Shown piece after piece: positions 1 to 10,369 of a stretch of DNA of 64,000 bases. Origin of the DNA: Isoetes taiwanensis (Eukaryota > Streptophyta > Lycopodiopsida > Isoetales > Isoetaceae); the NCBI GenBank assembly GCA_021234155.1, contig JAJEKV010000010.1, positions 16,376,275 through 16,440,274 of the forward strand, given 5' to 3'. The translations under genes were made by a program, and so were the position numbers. How positions within the stretch are numbered: the first letter of the stretch is position 1; each line of letters begins with the position of its first letter. The notes under the pieces are model-generated. The model did not search any database, was not told the origin of the DNA, and saw nothing but the letters and a program-made list of their open reading frames with translations.

Positions 1-562
1 CCTCATCTGACCAGCGCCATGAACCTCGAGTAGGCTCGAGGGGGTGATGCCCCGGTCTGCTGCTCTTCCCAAGGCTATAGCGGCCATAGCATGAATTGAC
101 CCATCCGCAAAGTGTGCAATGTGAGGGGCGGATGGAGGGACAACCCTAGCCAATGTTCTACGCCACCAACGCCATGCCAAGACTCCTGGCCTCGGCCGAT
201 CTCTTGAGGCCCAAATGGCCACCGAACCCCACGGAGTCCGAGCCGGGTAGAACCCGGGTTTGGGTGTTTTCTTAGGATTAGATGCATATTCTATGCCGCT
301 GGTATTTTGATGGATGTGCCACCCTTCGTGGTGGTTATTTATGTATATTCGCGGCCGCGGTGCTAACCCTTGTATTCATGCTTCCGCCGACGTAGGAGTC
401 CCATTGAAGGCGTAATGAATGACTTTTTCAGAACCTTCTTCGGCCTCATTTCATCGATGGCCCGAATCGCACGGAGGGCCCCGCCATGGTGAGATGAACG
501 CCATGGGAGGGGAAAGTCCCCGCATGTATACGCCCGAGGGTCGATATATTCGAGCTGCCACA
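1..562 (+). repeat. 5' LTR of the gypsy element (3' part only)
   Basis: The segment matches about 11400-11966 along its whole length, including the shared stretch ending near 330 (11730) and the block around 480-545 (11880-11945). It ends in CACA just before the primer binding site. The two LTR copies differ mainly by short insertions and deletions, often at GC-rich triplets. Confidence 0.9.
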
Positions 563-564
563 AA

Positions 565-576
565 GGTAGTCAGAGC
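565..576 (+). promoter_or_regulatory. Primer binding site (initiator Met tRNA type)
   Basis: GGTAGTCAGAGC lies 2 nt after the LTR end. It is the standard plant iMet PBS (GGTATCAGAGC) with one inserted G, consistent with the indel pattern of the whole element. Confidence 0.8.
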
Positions 577-1149
577 CGCGATTTCGGTTGTTCGGAAATC
601 ATAGCACCGCCAAACACTAACTCGTAGTAGCACGGTAGTTTAGAGGAGGCTAAGTCAATGTGTCGCTAGTTCTCTTTGTTGTTTGGTTTGGTGTTAGGTT
701 GCTAAGAAATTGTAGCTTTGAAGTGGAGGGGCCAAGATTGAGGCCTAGCAGTGCCGGGGGTAACTCAAATGACAAAGATGATGGCTCCATTGATTTGGGC
801 GACTCAATTACCCCTAAAACAAATAACCTGTGCTAAAAATAGTCAAAGGTAGGCCCAAAACGAATTCGGCCCGCTTTGCTTTTTGTCGCTTTGCAGCCAA
901 GTTAGAAGCACCGAAATGTCGCCGGGGCCGACCCGCCGACGCGAAGTCAACGCTGGCCCGCCAGTCAACCCCTGGCGCCGCTGCATTTCGACGACACCCA
1001 CCGAGGCGTAAAACCCAGATAATGCCATCGGCGCTCGACCGTATGTGGCGCCAGATTTCCGCCAGATATTTTTTTTTTTTTAATAAAATTTTAAGTTAAT
1101 AAGGGAAAAAATTTTTGAAATTTTAAAAGTTAATTGGCCGCTTAGCAAA
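577..1149 (+). other. Element leader, no clear coding content
   Basis: GC-rich untranslated leader of the gypsy element followed by an AT-rich stretch (about 1068-1135, with a T14-type run). I see no conserved protein here. Confidence 0.5.
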
Positions 1150-2530
1150 CCATTTTCTCGCCATTTGCTTTTGCTTCCGCCAGGCCAACCGCCTCGAGCC
1201 GCCTCCGCCATCGCCAACGGACCGACCTTTGATATCAAGGCCATTGTGCTTTGTGCCTCCTAGCTCTCTGCTATCCTCTTCGCCAAATACTACTATTCCC
1301 TATGGCTATTACCAAGAGCGCCCAGATCCAACCACCATGAGCATCGGGAGATCTATGCCATGATTGTTAAGCACATGGCTATCGACCCAGCCCTCATCGA
1401 CATCTTGTTGGATGAGCCGGTCAATAGGTTTGAGAACAATGATAGGATTCCATATCCTGCCTATCACTTCTCGTAGCCATTCCTCATCCGGGCTGAACCT
1501 ACGCCAGCCCCCCATACCCTTGTTGAGCAACTCCCGATATGGTGATGATGCTCATCAAATTTTATCCTCCTAACAAGAAGGCCATACAGAGGGAGGAAGA
1601 TGTCGACCCGAGGCCGACCGATTAGGGTTTTGCCGTGGAAGACGCACCACCGGAATTGAGCGGTCCGACACAAAGAGTCCGGGTAGGGAGTACCGGTAGA
1701 TTCTGAGACGGCTTTGCCGCCATCGATGGCGTAGAGCTATTGAGGTTCCCCATACCAATGGCATGAGGGTTCCAACAGCTTTGTCCGGGGAGAAATCCCC
1801 GACATTAGCATAGACTATCCACGACCACTATTCGATAGATATGGGCTCAAGGGCACAAAAAGGTACCACGCTGAACTTAATCGCCGCGTCGCAGCCCAAC
1901 TTTTTTGCTCAGATCCAAGAAGACCTAAGGAGAGCTCGAAGAGCGAGAGGTTGGAGCAAGAGGAGCGGACCGACAAGATCACGGGACCAACAGGGAGGAG
2001 GTGCATCCGGGAGTGGTTCGACCCCAAAACCACGATCCGACCGCTAAGCCCGGCGGAAGGAGTTGTTCATAAGGCCGGCAAAATAATACAAGGATAAGTT
2101 AAAGACCGCCGGGGCTTTTGGGAAGAAGACCAGTTCCGACGGAGGCGCCAGAGAGTGGATAACTCCCACGGCTGTCGGGCTAAGACGGTGCCAACATCGC
2201 CGGGCCTCTCCTGGCCCAACGGAAGCCTCATCGGTTCCGACCGGTATCGCGGGCATTGCGGGAGATCCGCAAATTTCAGAAGTCCACGGACCTTCCGACG
2301 TGAAGTCGCTTTTCAGAGGTCGGTAACGAGATCGCACGCAATTTAAGACCGATCTCCGCTTCCGCATTCCTTTGTAATTTTGGCGCCCAAGAGGTCAAGA
2401 AGCCTACTTGGTAGCACTTTTTGGTGATGCCAACCTTTGGCGCCATCCACGCAAAGAGGGTCACCATAATGCCTAAGGATTTGGCCCTCACCGTAGGGAT
2501 ACCTGGGGAGCAACCTTAGCCTACTTTAAG
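1150..2530 (+). pseudogene. Gypsy upstream module U1, unknown protein, frame-disrupted
   Basis: A GC-rich, codon-biased block lies between two AT-rich spacers, upstream of gag. Stretches of plausible protein appear in shifting frames, for example EHREIYAMIVKHMAIDPALI at about 1336-1395. Each is interrupted within 50-100 codons by frameshifts or stops. I do not recognise a domain. The second element copy (minus, 25240-21150) is truncated before this module, so its conservation cannot be tested in the window. It may be one exon or ORF of an accessory protein together with U2 and U3. It could also be an unrelated transduced sequence. Confidence 0.4.
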
Positions 2531-2718
2531 GGATCCGCATTTGTACATATTTTTTTTGTGATAATTAATAAAGAAGCTTTTATTTTGAATTAAAAGTTTA
2601 ATGTTTTTTTTCCATGTTAAATTTAAAATAAAATGCCGACGCCAAATTTTTTAAGAGGGTTTAAAAGGGACCAGAGGGTCATTTTAAACGCTTTTTTTTC
2701 CTCTCTCCTCCCTTCTAG
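2531..2718 (+). other. AT-rich spacer between U1 and U2, intron-like 3' end
   Basis: A sharp drop to AT-rich sequence. The segment ends in a long pyrimidine tract followed by CTTCTAG just before GC-rich coding-like sequence resumes at 2719. This resembles a 3' splice site. No reading frame stands out inside. Confidence 0.4.
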
Positions 2719-4110
2719 CGCCATGGTCGCCGCCACCCACCTTTGTCGCCTCGGTACCTTGATGGAGAGAAATGGGATCCACAGTTCCCTTCGACCGCTG
2801 CCTTTGCTATGCCAACGATAGACCTCCTTGCTAACATGTAAATGGCATCCCGACTATGCCGGATTCCTTGATTTTTTACATGGAGGAAATGCTTCCTCCG
2901 GTATTCCTCTAGGGGATCCTCCCCACTTGTATTTGGAGCGAGATAGTTCGGCAGATGCTAGGCGGGACACACATGCTTATGACGCCTTGAAGGGGAAACC
3001 CCGATGGGGTAAGCACCTACCGGTGGTCCAACATCGTGGGCAGCAGATCTAGAAGCTACTTTTGCTCTAGCCATCCTCATGGACCAATACGCTGAGGATG
3101 AAACCTTGCCTAGCAGAGAAGGGCAAGCTGCCGTAATCCTCCGAGGAGGGGGATGACGAGCATATAGGAATGGGCTTACTTTGCCCGCTGGAAAGAGCTA
3201 GCAGAGGAGCTACCACCGCCGCGACCAATCTATAGGCTTGTCGTGGTTAGACGGCCTTCCGCTTATTTATCACCGTAAGGTGAATACCTTCTCTTGGATG
3301 ATATTATCCGACGTGATCATGGTGGTGGTCGGATTTAGACGCAAGCCAGCAAAGACCATGTACTTTATGAGCTTGCGAGTATTGTATGGATGATTTCATC
3401 GACTTCACTTCTACCGAAGCCCCCTCCCGGTGCACCACCGCCGCAGCCTCCGCCAGAGACCCTAGAGCCTAGAGAGACTCTATTACGCCTTCGCGACTTC
3501 GCGGATGCGTGAACCAGCCTTCCAAGAACCCCGCACTGTGATGCCTTCACGGGCTATGGGACCTCACGCCCCAAACATTAATATGGTTGAGGTTCCTCCG
3601 ACTGGCGATGAGGGTGAAGATTTATATCATAACCCCAAGCGATAAGAAGGAGGAGCAACAGAGCTCAAGGAGGAAGAAGTCCCCATGGACTTGATAGGGA
3701 AGTGGCCGCGATCCGAACTCCGCGCAAGGGAAGGTGCCGGGTAACCACCTCACCCGCTTTTGTCGGCCTTCAAATACGGGCAGGTTCTCTTCATAGCCCG
3801 GATTTAGGGCCGAGGTCAAGCTTCATGGTGGGCCCTCCGCACTTTCTACACTCGCCGGCCACAAGAAGCTTCCCCTATCGTGACGCTTACGCATGTACTG
3901 CACGACGATCTTGCCCCACGCCTTGGGGCCGATATTGCGCCTTGATGGGCATGAAGCTCCTCACTCAAGAGCCCCATTGGCCGCTGCCTATCCACCGTAG
4001 GTTGCATCCGCGGCGGGCGCCACCGTGGGACCCCGGGTAGCTCTCACATGACACCGAATCGCCCCACCACCTCCTAGGGCTAAGGATAAAGAGGCAGGGC
4101 CTAGTTCCCT
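2719..4110 (+). pseudogene. Gypsy upstream module U2, conserved unknown protein, frame-disrupted
   Basis: This block is homologous to minus-strand 25240-24438. Shared landmarks in order are DDFIDFT (about 3387), ETLLRLRDF versus ETLLSLRQF (about 3475), an acidic stretch with GEDLYH versus EEDLWD (about 3612), LLSAFKYGQVLF versus FLSAFRQGEVLF (about 3758), SWWALR, and a C-terminal GPSS (about 4104). Preservation of the same order in two separate copies shows this was a real protein-coding module of the family. It is acidic and has no domain I can name. At least ten frameshifts or stops interrupt it. Confidence 0.65.
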
Positions 4111-4353
4111 AACCACGGGTGTTATATAAATTTTGTTATATATATATATACACATGTAGTTATGAGATTTTGATTGGCAATTGCTTAGACCATATTGAAA
4201 AATGTGTACCTTATCTACTTATTAAATACAAAGCTTTTTTGATGAGTATAACTAAATTGTTTTTTTTTATGACATCCTCTTCCAAAGCATTAAAGTTTAG
4301 GGTACAAAGTGGAATTACAAAATATTCTCTATTCATTCCAACTATGTTGCAGG
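4111..4353 (+). other. AT-rich spacer between U2 and U3, intron-like
   Basis: An AT-rich spacer with a TATATA run near 4138-4152, ending in TATGTTGCAG immediately before U3. The sister copy ends the equivalent spacer in ATCTTGCAG (24215 on minus), so a TTGCAG acceptor-like end is conserved. Confidence 0.5.
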
Positions 4354-4860
4354 GAAACCATTTGGGAGTATGAGGAAAGAATCACCGACATGGTTAGAGG
4401 GACGATCCCGGCCGCGCACTGTGACTACGGCCCGAGATATGGTGAATATCCGTGAGGGGAGGAAGGCTATGAAACCGAACCACCGCCACCGTGGGAACTC
4501 TATGACCCCGACAAAGGGTCGAGATAGTTAACATCCTTAGAGATCGAAGCCGAGGATCTAAAGATGACCCCGTGGTCGCACTGGACTATTGGAATATGAC
4601 AAGGCACGGCCTTTTGAGGACGCCAACGACCATCTTTGGCAACTTTTTTATGCGATGCGCGGCTCTTTAACCTTCGATTATCAGCCCAACATGGGAATAC
4701 CAAGCAATCATTGTCCAAGCCCGGCACGCTTATAAACTCGTCCGAAGCCAGACGGAGAGTACTCGCCACGCGATCCTCAGACTTTCGCCAACCCCTAGGC
4801 TTGGTCTCTTCCGCTGTGTTTTCGCTGTCGTGGTTACGCCAGGTGCCGCGAGAACTTTAA
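4354..4860 (+). pseudogene. Gypsy upstream module U3, conserved unknown acidic protein
   Basis: Homologous to minus-strand 24214-23749, which is open for its full length there. Shared landmarks are EYEERITD near the start, RYGEYP, YDPDKG, VNILR, DYW, and IISPTW followed by YKLVR near the end. Here several frameshifts and a stop after RYGEYP break the frame. The N-terminal half is acidic and Tyr/Glu rich, and the C-terminal half is more basic and aromatic. No known domain is recognised. It sits directly upstream of gag. Confidence 0.65.
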
Positions 4861-5026
4861 AAGTTCCCATTGTATCATACCTACTTTTGTCTCAATCCAT
4901 GTATCAATCAACCCGTTGTTATAATCAACTTGAATGAAATACAAGTATTGTCTTCTATTTGTATATACTTTTGTTCAATTAACTTAAAAAGGGATTGCAC
5001 ATTAATGTAAATCGCTTATATATTCA
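4861..5026 (+). other. AT-rich spacer between U3 and gag
   Basis: AT-rich non-coding sequence ending just before the gag start ATG at 5027. The sister copy has an equivalent spacer (23506-23748). Confidence 0.5.
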
Positions 5027-6350
5027 TGAATGACTCCTATAGATCTGCACGAACGCCGCTTGGCAAACACCCTCCAACGCCAAAGAGGCTCACCCCCAAC
5101 AGAATTGATGTTAATGAAAAGGCAACTCTACGAAGTTACAAAGCTTATGTGTTGCATACCAATCCACCGCCACATACTCGAGGACGGACCGAATTACCTC
5201 CGCACCATTGAGTCCACCGACAACAGCCCATCTCCTCCCCAGAGCTAGCCCCCGCACTGCATGTGGGAGGACTCATGCTAAGCGCCATCGGTTCCTCTAA
5301 GGATAGCCGCTTCCTCACATTCAACCACTTCGGTTCTTCGGGTTCCTCGCCATCGACAAAGACCATTCAAGGCGAAGGATAAGGAATACCGAAAACCGCT
5401 GATACGTACCTATCACTAGTATATGGAAGAACCGAAGTTGGCTCAGTTTGATGGGAAATCCAGAGGAGGCTTGAATGCGAATCTTGGTTGGACGAAATGA
5501 AGGAATTCGAAAGTCCTATGGAATGACAGAGAAAGATACAGGAAGGTCGCCACCACCTAACCTTACCGAGCTGCCCGTATTTGGTGGAAGGGTTACGCCA
5601 GAGCTAAACACCGGATAGGAGCGATGCAAGTTCGTGAAGTTTGCTAAGGCTTTTAAATCGATTACGCACTCTCGCTACCACAAATGCCAACAGATTCGCA
5701 CCTTCTACAAAGTTGGAACAGATGGGCATGTCCGCGCAGGCCTACACCGACGAATTCATGCGCTTGAGGTTGTATGTGCCGTGAATGAATGAGAAAAGAG
5801 CAAAGAGAGGGCTACATTGAAGGGTTGGCCCCATCTATTAAACGAATGGTCAAGGCTATCGACCCAAAAGTCAAGAGGCAGAGGCGAAGCTAAGGCATTA
5901 AGCCTTGAGGAAGATACGCCAAGGAGCCAAGATCCGCGACCGCCCCTTACTCGCAGCCCACGCCGCCCACACCTTTACAAACCCCCCGACGCCAAGTCCG
6001 GGGCCCTCAAAGACAATTCCTATGGACGCCAGAGAAGAAAGTTGCTTTTAGCACGCCGATAAGCGTAACAATGCCGGGTAAGGAAATTCGGGGCTCTTAC
6101 ACCCATTCCTAAAGAGGCCGTGAGAACAGTCCGGGCGGATAAGGCATGCTACCGGCAGATGAGGCCCGACACTTCATGCAATTGTCCGCACGCCACGCCA
6201 GATCGCCTTCAACCGCCATGGCCGACCTCGATTGGGAAGATTTGGAGTCCAATCTTGCCGCGAAGACGAGGCTCCCGAAAGTACATTCATGGTGCGCCTC
6301 ATATTCTTGCCGCTATAGAAACAAAGTAACGCCGAAAGTCAGCCTTCTGT
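5027..6350 (+). pseudogene. gag: Gypsy gag (capsid and CCHC nucleocapsid), frame-disrupted
   Basis: The start ATG aligns with the gag start of the sister copy (minus 23505), followed by the shared NAAW/TPLG region and a Pro-rich tract. The capsid part shows LAQFDGKSRGGLNA (about 5430), WWKGY-like residues (about 5583) and SAQAYTDEFMRLRLY (about 5728). The nucleocapsid zinc knuckle, CYRCMRPGHYMQNC in the sister, is degraded here to CYRQMRPDTSCNC at about 6147, losing a Cys. The next block, LDWEDLES, links to protease. Frameshifts occur throughout. Confidence 0.85.
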
Positions 6351-9300
6351 TATTTCTACAATAGGCCAAGTAGACAAGAAGCCCTTCATAATTTTGATGG
6401 ACACGGTAGTACGCGATAATTTTGCTTCTCCTAGAATGGCCCGTGTACGCAAATGGAAACATTGAGATCCCCGACCTAAGCCACCACATTAGCTAGCTGA
6501 AGATCGCACACACTCATGGTCAGCGATTAACCTTTAAAATGTAAATGCCAGTGCACCAGCTTGCCTTGGGTGCCGAAGTTAATGGACATTGGCAAATATG
6601 ATCTTATTGTGGGAATGGAGTTTTTAGCGCCCGCTAGGGCCCACATAGATCGTGAGAAACGGAGGTCACCTTCAACGCCGCTAATGGAGCACGGTGACAA
6701 TAAAAGGTGATTCATTACACCCGCTATGCACCAATGTCAATAAAGCAGCCTAGGAAAAAGCTATACGCTAGAATGAACTTTTTGCCTCATTAGACTTGCT
6801 TCCATTGAGTCGACTCAAACAAAGCAGCTAGTAATCGACGCTTTTACCATCTGGACATTGCTACCCTTCTTCGAGAATTTAGCGATCTTTTTCCGTGATG
6901 AGATCCACAAGCTTCCTCCTTTTAGAGGGGTGGAATGTGAGATAACTCTGAACCGGTACTAAGCCTACCAAAGAAAGCCCCGCATCAATGAGTCCTCCTG
7001 AGTTAGCGTGAGCTTAAGAAACAAAATTACAAGAGTTACCGAATTTGGGGTTTATTCGCCTAGTGTTTCACCATTTGGCGCCCTATTCTTTTGTCAAGAA
7101 GAAAGATGGCTCCTTAAGGATGTGTATTGATTATAGGCAACTCAATAAGCATACCATCAAAAATCGCTATGCTTTGCCTGTATGATGATCTTATGGACCG
7201 CCATAAGGAGCAAAATATTTCAAAGATTGATTTGCGCCCGGTACCATCGATAAGGATTAAGGAAGAGGACATCCATAAGTCCGCTTTTCAGACTCGATAT
7301 GGGCATTATGAATTCACCGCCATGCCTTTTGATTGACCAACAACGCCTCGAACGCTTATGCGCGGGCCGATGAATGACATCTTCCGCCAATACTTGATGA
7401 CTTTGTTGTCATTTTTTTTGATGACATTCTCATCTATAGTAAAACCTTGCAAAGAACATGAACAACATCTTCGATTAGCTTTGCAAAAGCTAAGGCGCCA
7501 TCAGCTTTTGCCAAGTTCTCTAAATGCAAGTTCGCCAATTCGAGGGTAGACTATTTGGGGCATATTATCTCAGCAGAGAAGGAATTGCTACAGATCCAAA
7601 TTTAAGATAGAAGCAAGAAAGGATTGGCCCATTCCAGCCAATGTTTCGTAGGTCCCGAGTTTCTTGGGACTCGCAGGATATTATCGAAATTTGTTAAGGA
7701 TTTTGCAACAATTGCCGCACCTCTTACTAATCTCACAAGACATGAGAAAGTAAAGGATTGATGGAACATTGGAAAACAAAAGTCCAAGTCGGCCGTAAAA
7801 CTCAAGGATGCTTTAACATCCGCACCAGCCCTACCTTGCCCGATCCTAAAAGGATAAATCGGTAGCCACCGATGCGAGTAAGATAGCTACCGGTGGTGTC
7901 TTGATGCGTGAGGGGAGAGTTGTTGCTTACGATTCAAAGAAGATGAACGATGCAGAAAGCAGCGATATCCTACCCATGATCGAGTTGCTAGCAGCTGTAA
8001 TGCGTTCCTATTTGGAGACACTACCTTCTTGGTAGAAGATTTCAGCTTGGATACGGATCATCGAGTCTCCGCCATCTATCCACCCAAACAAATCTAAATC
8101 TCCGCCAAATAAGATGGATGGAATTTCTTGAGGAATATGACTTCGAGATTGTATACAAGCCGAAAGCACAATGTGGTTATGATGCTTTGTCACGCCATCC
8201 CTTTATAACCCGCACCCATTGTAATGCCATTTCCACACTCACCGAAGTTTGGGAAGCGATAGAATGCACCTTTGGCCACGATCCCTAATTCGTAATATTT
8301 GGGAAAGTTTGGGTAAGGAAGCCCAGATCGATAGAGAACGGAAGCATTCCGCTCATATAAGAAGGAGGGCAATTTATTATATTACAAAGATAAGTTGTGT
8401 GTTCCAAATGACTTCGGGGTGCGAAAAGTTGATTCTCCATGACACACAATAACAGCCCTATAGCAGACATGCGGTTTTATGAAAACTTACTTTAAGATCC
8501 GCCCAGCCTATTTTTGGCCATCCATGAAGAAGGATATTGCTAGGTACATCAAACAAAGTCGTTTGTCGCCAAAACCAAGGCGGAGCAATTAAGAGTTCCC
8601 CGGGAGTTGCAACCTTTGATGTGCCCAACGCCAAGTGGGAAGTCATAACCATGGATTTCATTGTGGGGCTTCCACGCATTCGCGGGTATGATGCCTTAAT
8701 GGTCGCGGGTCGACAAATTATCAAAGATGGCTCACTTCCTCGCCATGTCGCACCACCGACACCGCCTTCGACACCGCGCTTTTGCTTTTGCAAAGGAAAT
8801 TTTCAGGTTGCACGGATGCCAAGAGTAATTGTATCGGATAGGGATCCTAAGTTTGTCGGGCATTCGAAGGATTTCTTCACCACCATCCGCACTAAGCTTG
8901 CCATGAGTACGTTCCTACCATCCTCGCATGGTGGTCAAACGTAACGGTCAATCGTATTATTGAAGATATGCTAAGAAGCTATGTATGGAGTAAACAAATA
9001 CAATGGGCGGATTATATTTACTTGGTGGAATTTGCCTACAACAAAGATAAAAAGCAGAGTCTTCTAGAATGTCTCCTTTCATGATAAATTATGGCTATCA
9101 ATGTCTTACCCGCACACATGGCATAATCCTCGCTTCTAAAGTGGAGGTCTCTCAACAACTCCTTCTAGAAATGCAGCCTTGGTGGAAGAAGTTCGGGTTA
9201 CTTATTGGCCGCACGAAGTCGCCGAAGAGTCTAGCGGATAAGCACCGAACCCCACCTAATCTTCCGTGGGGCTTAATCGGGTTTGGCTTAAAATCAAAGT

Positions 9301-9760
9301 AAAACAAGCCAAGCTTAAAATTGGTAACTCAGAAGAAGTCGGCACCCGATGGGCCGGGCCATTCAAGATTACCAACGCGGGGGAGAACAAGCATATCGCT
9401 TTGACTTGCCACCCCGCTTGAAGATCCACAAGGTCTTTCACGTGAGTCTTCCTCAAGCAACACACCCTGATCCGCAGGAGGTTTTGGATACCCCTACCCT
9501 CCTAGAAATGACCAAGAGCACTGAAATAGTGCCCTAAGCTCTTCTTGATCGAAGCTTACAAAACGTAATTTAAGGACTCAAATGTTGCAATACTTGGTTA
9601 AGTGGAAGCACTTACCGCTTGAAGATGCTACCGGGTGATGAAGATAGACCTTGAGAAGCACTATCCGACTTCATGCGAAAATCTCAAGGTCGCACTATCA
9701 ACGATGCTATCAACCCCGCCCCCCTACGTAAGCTTGAAGGCTTGATTGACCGAGAATCAT
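6351..9760 (+). pseudogene. pol: Gypsy pol: protease, RT, RNase H, integrase, chromodomain; frame-disrupted
   Basis: Domains appear in Ty3/gypsy order. The protease has ILMDT (about 6393) and GKYDLIVGMEFL (about 6592). RT runs about 6890-7560 with [19 protein letters not shown] (about 7092), KIDLRP and YGHYEFTAMPF (about 7297), then a damaged DD box near 7415. RNase H includes GRVVAYDSKKMNDAE (about 7916). The integrase core has WEVITMDFIVGLPR (about 8637), MPRVIVSDRDPKF (about 8816) and HGGQT (about 8928). After the GPF/Y-type region comes a chromodomain-like LQYLVKWKHLPLEDAT (about 9585). Every domain boundary is crossed by frameshifts, so this copy cannot encode a polyprotein. Confidence 0.9.
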
Positions 9761-10360
9761 GTTTTAGAGGGGTAGACGATCGTATATGATAGTAATAACC
9801 GATGATGAGATCACCTTCGTGTTCTCTAGGACGAGTGTATTGTTGATGTTGACATGACCACGAATTGCTAGGAAGGCATCTAGTAAATAGATCATGCTCA
9901 TTCCGCTATAAGGGGAATTGCAAGCCGCATACATGATAGATTCCCTTCTAGACATTTTTTTTCTTTTATTTCTAGGGGGTGGTCCCCGCAACCACAACTT
10001 AATCATACTATTAACCCACGGGTATGGTTGTGTGCGTGCCAATGAACAAGTCGCCACCGCATTGTATAGAGGGTTGCCGATGACCCAACTTGTCCCGTAT
10101 TGCTTTTGTCTACATGTATGAATTTTGTTGTCGAATGTTTTAAATCGACCGTCCCTAAACTCCTTTGGTCATAAGATTGTATCGAAAGCACCCCGGTGTT
10201 TGTACTTTGATATTTTAACTTCAATGTATTATCGTCCAAATTACTATAATCTCAACGTATTAATGTTATATTCTTAACTTCATTCTCTAATGCAAAGTGC
10301 TTTTACGATATGTATTCAATTAGCTAACCCTAATGCCGAGGACAACATTATTTTTTTTAA
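9761..10360 (+). other. Gypsy 3' non-coding region
   Basis: No protein similarity seen between the chromodomain and the polypurine tract. AT content rises toward the LTR. Confidence 0.6.
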
Positions 10361-10369
10361 GGGGGAGAA
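10359..10369 (+). promoter_or_regulatory. Polypurine tract
   Basis: AAGGGGGAGAA immediately precedes the TG that opens the 3' LTR. This is the usual plus-strand priming site of plant gypsy elements. Confidence 0.88.
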
